Part shown: piece by piece, positions 26,291-37,820 of the stretch
Numbering within the stretch: the first letter of the stretch is position 1
How the letters are laid out: each line of letters starts with the position of its first letter
Source: Amyloporia xantha
Lineage: Eukaryota; Basidiomycota; Agaricomycetes; Polyporales; Adustoporiaceae
Direction of reading: 5' to 3'
Assembly (NCBI GenBank): GCA_036971615.1
Contig: JAYKKR010000015.1
Coordinates: 372,001 to 436,000, forward strand
DNA: 64,000 nt
Notes under the pieces: model-generated
Databases searched by the model: none
Seen by the model: only the letters and a program-made list of their open reading frames with translations
Told to the model about the DNA's origin: nothing
Made by a program: the position numbers and the translations under genes

Positions 26291-27962
26291 TCACTTTTTC
26301 TTCCTCTCGTTTGGGTTTTTCCTTCCAAAGCCAATGACGGGCATGTCCCCATCCATGCCGCGACTCCTTACGCTCCTTCCCTTGCCACCCACGCCGGCGC
26401 TGATAATCTCGGGCACCCAATCTGGGTCCATCCAACCACCCAGAATCGCCCCGCCCGCGCCCATCTCAGCACTTCTACTCGCCGCGCTCAGCAACCGACG
26501 TTCCTCTCGCTCGCGTTTCCCGTCTGCTTGCTTCTTGGCGCGCACCCACCCCAATTGATCTTCCCGCAGAATAAGACCCTCTCCCGGCCCGGTCTTCGCT
26601 GAACCTGGCTTGGGTGCCGGGATTGAGTAGACCGTCCCGCGTGTTTTGTATTGGAAATTCTTTTTGAGATGTACTTGCATCGCAGGGGTATTGGGACCTG
26701 CGTTCGGCGAAGAGATCGTCACCGATGCGCGCAGGAGAGAGGGATTGCCACAAGATGGGCAGAATTTTCGCGATGAGTCTTTGCAAATCCTACACAACGG
26801 AGGGTACTGTGAGCATGCCTTCAGCAACGTACGAAATAAAAACGCACTTGAAACACGCATGACACCGGAGGACCCAGCTCTTTACCCGTTCGATACGCTT
26901 CCCTTCCACTCCAACCAGTCCAAGCCCCATTTGCAATAGCACATTCTGCATTGCGAAGTCTGCAGTCATGCACCCGACCATAATCGTCTCCTGTCTCGCC
27001 TTGCCCTTGCCTCTCCGCCCGCCCGAGTCGGCAGCGGAAGGTAAGAGTTCCAGAGCGCGTGACTTGTGTAGAGCTACATTGGACGGTGTGATCCAGTCTC
27101 CTTCTCCATCGTCAGAGTCAGAGGGGTCATCGTAAACAGGTGGTGGGTCGACTGGCGGAGTAGTTCGGGTAGTCTCAGGGGTCGAAGCGGGAAGAGGAGA
27201 TGGTGTCGATTCGGAAGTTTGTGAAGTAGTTTCCTGATCCACAGGATCTTGTACGGGATGAAGCTCGACATCGAGGGGCTCTCTTTCTTGATCATCGGCA
27301 GGCCCTTCTTCTCCGTTCACATCTTCAGCTTCATCTTCTTCATTCTCGTCTACAACTTCTTCAGACGATGAGACATCCGACATTGGTGGTTCTTCAACCT
27401 GATCCTCCTCCCCTGTCTCGCCTTCCGATTCCGCTAATCCAACCTCTTTTTCCTCGGGCGAAGCATCCACCGACCCCGTCGAGGAAGGTGCAACGGGATC
27501 CTGTGGAGCGTCTGTCAGGTCAATAATTAAATGAATATCAGAAATCTGCCGACCTTTGCTGTACTACTTTCGTCCTTAGTGGCTTCCTTTTCACGGATAT
27601 CCAACCCATAGGTCAATGCCAGAACGCAAAGATCCGCATGCGAAAGCACCGAGTAATCTCCAGTCTTCTTTGCGCACTGAATCACTACGCCGTCGTCAAT
27701 ACGATTCACAAAATAAAGCGCAAAAATTGGACATACCATGTGCCAAAGAGGCAGAATCAGGTCCCTGTACCTGTATCCTTACGCCCGCAGACAGCCCGAG
27801 CCGTTCAAAGTGCTCCCTTGCGCGCTTGTCTTTCAGCTCATCGAGAACCTGAGGAACGGTATAGTACGTCTCCGCAAGCCCTCGCAAGGGAGATAACGAG
27901 AGGAGAGGTCCGGCATCGAGAACTAAGTGCTTGCACGCCGGTTTCGTCGTAGAGGTCGCCAT
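26291..27962 (-). CDS. NOB1: 20S pre-rRNA D-site endonuclease Nob1
   Basis: Nob1 cleaves 20S pre-rRNA at site D in the cytoplasm to form the mature 3' end of 18S rRNA. Start MATSTTKPACKHLVLDAGPL at 27962; the LVLDAGPLL motif carries the first catalytic Asp of the PIN domain. Next comes VPQVLDELKDKRAREHFERL, and the exon with DYSVLSHADLCVLALTYGLD supplies later PIN acidic residues. A long acidic Glu/Asp/Ser/Pro-rich linker fills about 27470-27080. The C-terminal zinc ribbon reads WVLRCHACFK and then, after an intron, KFCPSCGNPSLLR, giving two CxxC pairs. The end is FGRKNPNERKKK with stop at 26291. Four exons or so. Convergent with ARC18 (about 140 bp apart). Confidence 0.95.
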
Positions 27963-28269
27963 GAGTGTCGACCGCAAGAGATCAAAATTTCTGACCGAAA
28001 TCACGTGAAGGGCAATTATGCGCTTGATGTCGATCAGATCATTTTCATCACTTACAACCAATTGAAGCTTGACGGACTCCGTCGAGGTAAGCATATTGGG
28101 CTCGGCTTTACAACGGCATATGCACCGAGTGCATAAATGCAGCTATAGTTTCATCTATGGACGGACGAATAATACAACCTGCATGATAGTGATACATTTT
28201 TGTTGGTTACATTTCAAGTTATATGCGGCAGAAGTGCAGCGACTCAGACTGCCCCTCGCCACTCACAGC

Positions 28270-29635
<1,366 letters not shown>

Positions 29636-29962
29636 GATGTAAATATTTGGCAATTGCCCAAGCACCAGCAGAGGACAAGACAGGGGAAAGTGAGATGCGA
29701 AGCAGTCAGCAGAACCTCCTCACCACCTTTTAGATAGGAGAGGACAAAACTAAAAGCCAACTTCTACCGGAGCTCTTCGTTCTGCGGGACGCCGCACGAG
29801 TCATAGGACGTTCTACTGACGTTCTTCACCAGGAGTGTCTTCACGTGATCGAGACATGATCGCCATCGATTGCGTACAACGATAACCATTCCAGCCCATC
29901 TCGTCAGCGGAAACACGAAATTTAATCCCCATGTCATTGTGAAGTAGTAAAGAAAGTAGTCC
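29636..29962. promoter_or_regulatory. LEU2 upstream region / VPS17 3' flank
   Basis: 327 bp between the LEU2 ATG and the VPS17 stop, both genes on the minus strand. No recognised transcription factor site or gene. Confidence 0.4.
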
Positions 29963-32131
29963 CTAAAACATGTTAGCAAGCTTGCTCGCTGCCTCTCTCG
30001 CATCCAACCTCGGTCTCGTAGGCTGCACTCGCACAGACTGTGACATAGAGACAGGCTTGCCTGTCAGAGGATCTAGCGCACCAAACGACGGCGACATCGC
30101 CGAACGCGGCATCTGAGCACCAGCGAGCGGCGATGCAGGAGCATTTGCAAGAGGGTGTGGGCCGGTGGAGACAGGAGCGTGCAGCGGCGATTCGGGCATT
30201 GTCCTTCCTGACAATGCAGGCGACCCCGAGCGAGGGAGAGACGGTGATGGCGACAAAGGCGATGCTGTAGGTTGGATAAACATAGACTTTGTGCCATCGA
30301 CCAGACGTCCACCTAGAGGAGGCGCGCCAAGCTGGGGCGAGTTGAAAGACGTCTGCTGAGGAGCCGGAGAGGACGGGCCAGCGCCGGGAGACTGAGGAGG
30401 TAGGGAGCTCCGGAAAGTTGCCGTGGAAGGGGCAGGTGATACCGGCAATAGACTCGGCTGAGGGGACCCATTCGCAGTGCGAGTAGGAGCAGGTCCCATG
30501 GCAGGCGGAGCCCTCGGCGGGTTCGAAGGGGTAGCCGAGGCTGGGCGAGGGATAGAAGGCTTGCTGAAGTCCTCCAATGGGGGCACATATAAGGGTCGCG
30601 GAGCCCCGTTGGCCTTTGTGGGGACAAATTTCTTCGTAGCATTGCCGACGTCGGGCCTGAGGGCTTCAAGCTCGCGAAGCAGTTGTCGCTCATACATGAT
30701 GGACGACCGAACATGCTCCACCAAGGCTGCAGTTACATCCTCCGTGACGAGGCGTCGGTGTCTGTCGAACGCGCGATGAAGATTTTGAGAGATACCCTCC
30801 GCTCGTTTGGCGAGGATCATCTCGTACTTGTTCGCCTTGAACAAGGTCGTCAATGGAGATAAGACATATAATAGCTCAAGAGTTACCTCCTCCATATCCT
30901 CCAACGCTTCGTCAACCTTCTCTGCTCTGATGTTAGTGCTGGCCTTCAGCCGCTCAAGATTTCTACGCTTCGATATCGTGGCTTTGACCGCTGCCTGATA
31001 GTCTTCCAGAACAGCTGTCCGCTGTTGGAGGGTTTCCTTCGCGGAACGTGCATTTAGACCCTGGTAGCCCAGCGAATCGCCCAATATGAGGCATTCGCTA
31101 ATGCCTTGCGCCTGATCCAGATCTGCCAGACTATGCCATGCCCTGCCAATCTTCTGGAGCGCGTTGCCAAGGGGTGGATGTGCCTCCGTCGTAGCCACGT
31201 TGACCAGTTTATTGCCCATTTCCGCTCGGACAACCGCCAGCGCTGTTACACCATCAGAGCTTAACTACGCATTGATAGTAATGTCACGAAGTGACGTACA
31301 CTTCCTGGCCTTCGAGAGCTTGTCAACTGCCTTCGCAGCCTCGAAATATTGAGTCTCCATTTTCGTCAGCTCAAATCGAGCCTTCTGAAGCTCCTCATCT
31401 TCGTCCGGCACACGCGACTTGATCAAGCTGAATCCACTCGAGGCCTTACGCCGGACGTTCGGCATGGGCTGGTATCCAAAGTCGCTCTCAACGAAGGAGC
31501 GCATTTCTTCCTCGTGCAGAAGAATGGGGTCCTCGCAGATCCTGGCCAGCCACCTCTGCAACATGATCTTCACTAGCCTGTCGTCTTCCTCATCCGTAGG
31601 GGCCGACGTTCGCGGTAGAGGTAGAGCAGGGACAATGGTCTGCGGAGTCGTATGTACGATAGCCTCGTAGAATTGCTGGAACTCCGCGTATGACCGAGAC
31701 ACATTGCGATACGTTGTTCCAGTGAAGTTGACCAGATTTGTCTAGAAAACTACCATGTTAACCACAGGGGAGAACTTACAATAACGTTGGACGATGCAGC
31801 GACTCACCTGCGCATCGAATTTGATAAGGATATCCCTCCTGTTCCTGTCCAAGCCCGTTATCCGTACTCTGAGATATGGCTCTGCCTTCTCAAACTTGGT
31901 CCCGTTTGAAGCGGTGGTAATACGAGGGGAGATGAGGCCTGGCTCTGGCTGACCGTATATTTGAGGCTCCTTGCCGTAGAGCCCACTTGAGGAATTCGCT
32001 CGAGACGTGTCAAGGTGTGACGGAGATGGTCGTGGCAAGTTAGGGATAGGCGTGTGGGGAGTACGCGGCGTTGTTGGCCATGGAGGCTCCTCTGTAGGGA
32101 ACACAGAGCTAAGGGGGTCGAAAGTGCTCAT
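29963..32131 (-). CDS. VPS17: Retromer sorting nexin Vps17 (PX-BAR)
   Basis: Vps17 pairs with Vps5 as the membrane-bending sorting-nexin half of retromer, retrieving cargo from endosomes to the Golgi. Start MSTFDPLSSVFPTEEPPWPT at 32131. Residues 75-230 form the PX domain (YLRVRITGLDRNRRDILIKF, RSYAEFQQFYEAIVHTTPQT, LQRWLARICEDPIL). A helical BAR-like region follows from about 31380 to 30660, including KARFELTKMETQYFEAAKAV, LADLDQAQGISECLILGDSL and RNLERLKASTNIRAEKVDEA. The last 230 residues are Pro/Ser-rich and disordered, ending DAREAASKLANMF (stop 29963). Four or five introns, including one near 30840-30890 inside the BAR region. Vps17 is preferred over Snx41/Atg20 because of the domain spacing and the GNKLVNVATTEAHPPLGNAL block. 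Confidence 0.85.
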
Positions 32132-32570
32132 CGTAGTGACCGTACCAGTACTTCCTCAATGCCGCAGCGCGCCAGTGAGCAAGGTCAGGGTCAAGGAGCT
32201 GGTGGCGCGGCGCCGATCATGCGCCCAGCGTGCGCACATGCGTACATAATGAATAGTGCTTGTTCACGAAACCAAGCCTAATCCGCCGTATGTCAACCTG
32301 CACATAGCAGCATGTCTTGCCGTGTATTCAGACTCCTGCCACTATTGCTGTCGAGGTCGAACAGTACTCTCAGCCATTCGCTCAAGACTACACAAGATGC
32401 CGAGACATAATTGCAACATCTATTGTGTAGTATGACTTCTGCTAAGATGGAGCGTACATGCAGCAGCAGTTCCTAATGTGACCTGGAGTTTAGATAGTGG
32501 GTAAACAAGTTAAAGAATAATTACGTGATGCTATACAAAATTGTATGTCAGACCAATGCAAACGGAGAGC
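32132..32570. other. Intergenic, VPS17 upstream / RIB1 3' flank
   Basis: 439 bp. The part nearest VPS17 is GC-rich, the middle A/T-richer. No gene or repeat seen; probably the VPS17 promoter. Confidence 0.4.
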
Positions 32571-34046
32571 TCATGACTCCAAGTCCTCCGACAACGGCAA
32601 AAGATGCCCCATTTTCAGCACCTTCGTCCGAAGATACTTATCCAAATCCTCGCCGTACACCTCCCCACCCCCAATCATAGTCAGTCCGGCCGGCTCACCG
32701 TCCGTACCCTCAACCTCGTGCACATGCCCTGAGAGAGCGTGCTTATGCTGACGGCGCCGCCAATTCCGCGGGATCATGGGCACCCGCTCGACAATTCGAA
32801 TCCCCTCCTTCTCCAACGCCTGCACCTTGTCCGGGTTGTTCGTCAACAACCGGACACCCTCTCCCACCTCCGTCCCCAGCCCCAAATCACGGAGGATGGC
32901 AGCGGCGATCTCGTATCCCCGCTCGTCCGCTTTATGGCCGAGCATCAGATTCGCAGTGACAGTGTCATGTCCCAGATCCTGCAGGTTGTAGGCGCGAATC
33001 TTGGAGAGGAGACCGATGCCACGGCCCTCCTGACGGAGGTAGACGACGGCACCACGGCCGGGGATGGTCGCGGACGGAGACGAAGAAGGAAGAACGATCG
33101 GCTGCGAGATCTGCCTGATGGCTTCGTCGAGCTGTTCGCCGCAGTCGCACCGCATACTGCCGATCGTCTCTCCTGTGAAGCATTCAGAGTGTATGCGGAC
33201 CAGAGGTGACGGAATAGAGTCGAGCGTAATCGTTGGGTGCTCTGACGGCGTCGATGGTGTTTGCGAAGTTGAGGAAAGCCGTCCGATATAGGCCCCTCGC
33301 GTAATGCGATCCGCCTCCGTCTCCGTTTCTGACCATACGGCATCTAATGATCGACTGCGAATATGCGGAACCCGCTGAGGCGACTGATCAAGATACTGCG
33401 CGGGGTCGACCACAATAGCGAGGTGTTCCTTGCTGTCGTGGTTGTTGTGATAGAGATGGAGGAACACAGAACCGTGCGGAGTCGGGACCCGAGTGCGCGC
33501 CATGCACTTCACTTCGAGGTCCGGTTTAGGAGCGGGTATAGTGGTTGCAGTCTCATTGGATGACAGTGAAGGGTGCAAGGAAGACGCGGGCGGTGCCGCC
33601 TGGACGGTAGGATGTGGTGACGAACCAGCGCTTTTCGGGGACGGGGTAGGGAGGTTGTCTGAGCGTCGCAAAGGGTCGGCAGCTTCCCTGACTTGCCCGT
33701 TCTCCTTTTCCTCGACTTTCGGCTCCTTCAACCTCTGACTGCGCGGGGCCTGCCTGCTCACATACTTGAGTCGGGGCTTACGCTCCTGTCTTGTCTCCCC
33801 ATGCCATCTCGTCCAGTCATACGCTCCTTCCGCGCGAGGGTCGCCGACGGCAGGGAAAAAGTCGTGCGCGTAGTGATTTCGAGTGACGTGCGGACCGTAC
33901 GCAGCGGCGGCAGCAAGGAGCAATGGGTCCAAGTCTGAATCCCGCCTCTTCATCCCGTGCTTGGCAGTCGTGAGGTCGGGCGCAGTCAGCATGTCGAGGA
34001 GGGCGAGGTCGGAGATGCCCTCCTCGATACCCCTATAGATATTCAT
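32571..34046 (-). CDS. RIB1: GTP cyclohydrolase II, riboflavin synthesis
   Basis: First step of riboflavin synthesis: GTP to 2,5-diamino-6-ribosylamino-4(3H)-pyrimidinone 5'-phosphate. A single intronless 491-codon frame starting [20 protein letters not shown]. The first 260 residues are a fungal extension with conserved [23 protein letters not shown] residues and a disordered stretch. The catalytic domain starts about 33200 with [20 protein letters not shown], then [13 protein letters not shown]; the zinc ligands are the Cys of ECFTG and the two of [26 protein letters not shown] carries the GTP-binding Arg, and [17 protein letters not shown] and [19 protein letters not shown] complete the fold. 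C-terminal tail [15 protein letters not shown]. Intronless, unlike nearly all neighbours. Stop at 32571. Confidence 0.94.
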   Translation of the reverse strand: MNIYRGIEEGISDLALLDMLTAPDLTTAKHGMKRRDSDLDPLLLAAAAAYGPHVTRNHYAHDFFPAVGDPRAEGAYDWTRWHGETRQERKPRLKYVSRQAPRSQRLKEPKVEEKENGQVREAADPLRRSDNLPTPSPKSAGSSPHPTVQAAPPASSLHPSLSSNETATTIPAPKPDLEVKCMARTRVPTPHGSVFLHLYHNNHDSKEHLAIVVDPAQYLDQSPQRVPHIRSRSLDAVWSETETEADRITRGAYIGRLSSTSQTPSTPSEHPTITLDSIPSPLVRIHSECFTGETIGSMRCDCGEQLDEAIRQISQPIVLPSSSPSATIPGRGAVVYLRQEGRGIGLLSKIRAYNLQDLGHDTVTANLMLGHKADERGYEIAAAILRDLGLGTEVGEGVRLLTNNPDKVQALEKEGIRIVERVPMIPRNWRRRQHKHALSGHVHEVEGTDGEPAGLTMIGGGEVYGEDLDKYLRTKVLKMGHLLPLSEDLES

Positions 34047-34654
34047 GAGTCTCCGTCGTTTCCTGGCGCCGTAGGCGGTCTAGCTAGGGGAATGTTGGGT
34101 GTCGGACAGAGGCGGGAATAAGGGCCAACAGTTACGAGAGGTTATATGTAAGGTCATGCATGGCGCCTTTACCTATGTAGCGCTTTTTACTCATGACCAG
34201 ATGGAGAGTGACACTCGGTAACTGGAGGCGCCGATTTGCTCAGCAAGTTCGTTCTCACGTAAGCCGCGGCATCGTCGCGGTAGACGAATCATCCGGAGCC
34301 TGAGGCGCCGCGCGGAGGCTCAGCATCGCCCGACTCGCCGAGGCCCGCCGTCCGCCGCACCGTTCCTCACTTTGTTCGACGTTCTGCTCGAGTTCAACGT
34401 GATTGGATTGACGATGCGAAGGAGTATCGAGGTGAGAAGACGAAGCGTGCGTAAGGAGAGTGGCTGAAATGTCCGATGACACCGATCTCAGGCTTGTGTG
34501 AACGATCTCATGACGGGTCGACGAATGCTAGCTGGTTCGAGAATGTTTTCAATTTGACACTGATACAGCTGGCAGCTGGCGGAACTGTGTCGAAATATTT
34601 AGAGTACTAGTGAGAATGGAAAGCCTAAACGAGAGACTGTTGTGCTTTATACAA
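34047..34654. promoter_or_regulatory. RIB1 upstream region
   Basis: About 600 bp between the RIB1 ATG and the putative Helitron left end. No convincing gene; short frames here look random. Presumed RIB1 promoter. Confidence 0.4.
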
Positions 34655-35254
34655 TCTATAATACAAAAACCATGACCCACGTGGTTTGTCCGAGACAAAG
34701 ACGCGATCTCATTGGTCGGACAACCTATGTCACGTGCTTTGTCTCTACCTACACATCGTCCTCCCCGGCATCTGCATTGAATCCATATCCTGAAAGCTAT
34801 GGTCTGTCTTCGATGTCGTCCGTGTCCGGCGACGCTTGGCCGTCACATATACGGTCTATGTCCAATAGAACACGCCGTTTCCTGGTGTGATCACACGCGC
34901 GTTCACGCTATAGCCTGAGGTGTGTCACTCGCTCTCGGTCTTGAATGTTCCGACTTCTACCTTCTTATGCACGTCGAAAGCGCTCTGTTTCTCTGTTTGC
35001 TCTGATTAAAGACTGTGGGATGAAATGTGAGGACTCCGTCTATTTCTCAAGACCAACTTTGCTGATGGAACTCAGGCCGCGTCCTTCCTGGCCAGCTGAC
35101 AGCTTCAACCGTTCGCGGCGAACCACCCTGTACAGTGAAATTTGCAGATGACAAATGTCGTAGCTCATGAGATCGAGAATGCATCACCTCAGCGTCATGC
35201 AAACGACGTATAGCACACGGGACCACAGCCGCATCTGGTTCATGCCAACTGGCT

Positions 35255-35690
35255 GCCCTGCCGCATGGCGCCCGAGGTCATCAACGGGCGCACGTACGAC
35301 GCCTCGGCGAACATCTGGTCGTTCGGGATTACCGTGCTCGCTGCTCTCCCCGCAGACGGCGCCCCCGCAGACTGTGCGCAATGCCCTACCAACGCTCGAC
35401 CGCTCCGCCAGCGCGCACATGTACTCGCGTGCGCTGCAGGACATCATCACGAGCTGCCTGGAGAAGGACCCCGTGGGGTGGCCGATGGCGCAGCAGCTGC
35501 TCGCAACTCCCCTGCTCCGCGGGGCACGGCGGAAGGGGCTTTTTTGGTCGGAGCGGTGCGGCAAGGGCTGCCACCGCTGGCGTCGCGGATGGAGCCGCGG
35601 CGGCAACCGTCGGTGATGACGCACGGAACGGTGGACAGCTGGGACTTTCACCCCGAGCGCGGCAGCCAGCCCCAATGCGAGTGTGTATAG
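35255..35690 (+). pseudogene. STE20/SPS1-like protein kinase fragment, frameshifted
   Basis: One frame reads MAPEVINGRTYDASANIWSF and GITVLA (kinase subdomains VIII-IX, the APE and DxWSxG region with Asp replaced by Asn). The homology then shifts frame to PQTVRNALPTLDRSASAHMY, RALQDIITSCLEKDPVGWPM and AQQLLATPLLRGARRKG (subdomains X-XI), and shifts back to VGAVRQGLPPLASRMEPRRQ and MTHGTVDSWDF, a tail typical of fungal Fray/OXSR1-like STE20 kinases. The N-lobe, catalytic loop and DFG motif are missing. At least two frame changes make this a relic rather than a gene. It lies inside the candidate Helitron, immediately before the deaminase relic. Confidence 0.8.
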
Positions 35691-35959
35691 TCAGCGGATG
35701 ATGGGCGGGGACGTTGGAGGGGGTGAGGGCGGGGACACAGACACGGACTCTGGGTGGGGCCGAAGGAGCGGGACGGGAGGAGGAGCAACGCGGAGATGTA
35801 CGCGCTGTGCGTGCGTGGGCGGCATGGTCATTCGACGTTCACACTCGCACAGCGTGCCGCGGGCGGAGGACGGCTTTGAGAACCTGGGCACCGCGGACAA
35901 TGCACACCTGGCACCAATCGTCGCCGCCAGCACCTGTTTCTGCTAGCTGCGGCTTCACT

Positions 35960-36860
35960 GGGACCGGATGGGTTGTTACCGCTGACGAGCTCCTCCCTCA
36001 TCCCGACCTCCAAGCACCTCATTGAAATCCGTCAAAGAGGGCAAACTCTCGTGCACCTGGCTAGCTTCACTTTCCCCCTCTGTTTCACTGATATACACCT
36101 TCCCCTTGTGCAGATTCAAAAACACAGTGATATCCAACGTGGACGAGTCTGTCAGGGTTCCGTGGGACCACACCGAGCCCTACTACACCTTCATGTTCCG
36201 TGAGTTCTTACTGCATGGTGCGTCTCCCCGCTGTTTGGTTTTTTGCACCTGCTGACTCCCTTGGCTCCCTCCCAGTCGACATCCTGCCCTCACAGGTGAA
36301 CATCCTCGATGGAAACACCAAGGACTCATTGGCAAGGGCAACACATACGAGGCAAAAAATCAAGTCGTACGGTAGCATCGAGCTTTTCCTCGGTGGTATT
36401 GGTGAGGACGGGCACATTACCTTCAATGAGCCTGGTAAGCCACCGTCCTTTTATCTCATTGCAAGCTACCCTTCGCATCCCTTTTCACTGAGCTGGATCC
36501 CCCTCTCTCTTCCCACACACAGGCTCCTCCCTTGCCTCCCGCACCCACATCAAAATGCTCGCCTATGACACCATCCTCGCCAATGCCCGTTTCTTCAACA
36601 ATGACATTGCCGCTGTCCCGCGCGTGGTGCTCACCATTGGTGTCGCGACTGTGCTCGACTCACGCAAGGTCATCATTGTTGTCGTCACCGGCAAGTACAA
36701 GACGATCAGTGAGTTCAGCTGTCTCCTCCCCCTCCTCCCCTGCACTTTGCATTGTGCCCTTATTTTCTTGCTGGGTGGTTTAGTGGATACTGATAATTAC
36801 TGTGACAGGATGTAGAGGAGGGCATAATATCACACACAAGATGTGGCTATGGTAACTTCG
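35960..36860 (+). pseudogene. Glucosamine-6-phosphate deaminase relic (nagB/GNPDA family), introns retained
   Basis: Translated pieces match the deaminase that converts glucosamine-6-phosphate to fructose-6-phosphate: SSSLIPTSKHLIEI, KEGKLS, then after an intron FKNTVISNVDESVRVPWDH (the catalytic NMDEYVG region, altered), YYTFMFREFLLH, VDILPSQVNILDGN, SIELFLGGIGEDGHITFNEP (active-site loop, intact), SSLASRTHIKMLAYDTILAN and VLTIGVATVLDSRKVIIVVV. Four ordinary GT-AG introns remain at the joins (about 36044-36112, 36216-36273, 36435-36522 and 36709-36808), so the copy came from genomic DNA, not a spliced RNA. The first 50 or so codons are absent, one extra base near 36030 breaks the frame, and the 3' end decays after 36810. 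Not expected to make active enzyme. Confidence 0.85.
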
Positions 36861-36988
36861 CCAAATCACCAGCTGTCACAAACTGCTCAATCAACCACAA
36901 CAGCATGAGTGAGAATGTTGTGCATGTGAAGCTCAACAGCAGTCAACTCATGCCTCTAATACATGTCCAATCACATCGCCAGCATGTG

Positions 36989-37214
36989 CAGGGCCGCAAA
37001 GCCGACCACCGTTAGGTGGGTGGCTGAGTGGCCCTACATGAGACTGCATACATTTATCTTTTTGACTGAAGCCACCTGCCCAAGTCTGCCATGCCATAGT
37101 AGATATAACCTGTACACGACTATCTTACATTTATTCACTTTAAATTTGACATAGGCACGGGGCCACAAAGCTGACCACCGCTAGGTGGGCAGTTGAGTGG
37201 CCCTACATGGGACT
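36989..37214 (+). repeat. Two diverged direct repeats with internal CCACC/GGTGG hairpins
   Basis: Copy 1 is 36989-37045 and copy 2 is 37155-37214. Both contain ACCACCGYTAGGTGGG, a small perfect hairpin, and then GTGGCCCTACATGRGACT. They lie just ahead of the Helitron 3' terminus and are probably subterminal repeats of the element. Confidence 0.8.
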
Positions 37215-37320
37215 CTAGCTGTTTGACCAGTGCTGCAGTAAATTAAACTGAAATTCCCCCTTCTCAAATTCTTCCGTATTTTGACTGAGAACCCGTAGCG
37301 AAGCGCGGGCGTCTGCTAGT

Positions 37321-37820
37321 TCATTTGAAAGATGAAACATACAGCATTGAAAGCAAATTGCACTTCCGGACTGAGCGTGCATGAATTATTAATATTCGTG
37401 CGTCAAGTGATTCTATTGTAGAATACCGATGAAACCGGTGACACATCACAAGAGTCACCAATGCACACGACGGTGGTCGTTCAACACTACTTGTCCAATA
37501 TGGGAGAAGATTGCAACTTGGGACTTACCTGCTACAGGTTGGAAATACATGAAACCCGCTGTTAGCCATGTGGAGACAGGATCAATGAGAGCGAGAATCG
37601 CTGGACAGTAGGGAACGAAGTCTCAATGACTAGCGTACTCAGCGTTGATCAAAGTGGTTTAGGGTTTATTCAGGATATATCTGGCACACGAAGACTGGCG
37701 GATCAGCAGAATAGCACGGGATTTACAACGTACACCAACATACATCAGTAAATACCTTCCGTTTTCGCGAATGTCGCAGAGATCAAGCACCGACTAATCG
37801 ACTCACACCCATGCCTTAAA
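37321..37820. other. Intergenic after Helitron, 3' flank of the SDR gene
   Basis: About 500 bp of A/T-rich sequence. No gene or repeat recognised. Confidence 0.4.

Larger units (their letters stand above)
34655..37320 (+). mobile_element. Candidate non-autonomous Helitron carrying captured gene fragments
   Basis: The right end at 37320 has the Helitron 3' signature: a short GC-rich hairpin (CCCG at 37292-37295 pairing with CGGG at 37306-37309, with an inner GC/GC pair), followed about 10 bp later by the terminal CTAGT at 37316-37320 and a host T. A fitting left end is the TCTATAATACAAAAACC at 34655, preceded by host A, so insertion would be between A and T with no target duplication, as known for Helitrons. 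No Rep/helicase gene is present, so it is non-autonomous. Inside are a decayed kinase fragment (35255-35690) and a decayed glucosamine-6-phosphate deaminase fragment (35960-36860), plus two diverged direct repeats near the 3' end. The 3' terminus is well supported; the 5' end is inferred and could be elsewhere. Confidence 0.68.

Noticed and set aside
35714..36025. Open frames between the kinase and deaminase relics
   Set aside because: GC-rich frames with Gly/Arg/Ala bias; at best decayed low-complexity tail of the captured kinase gene, not a separate gene.
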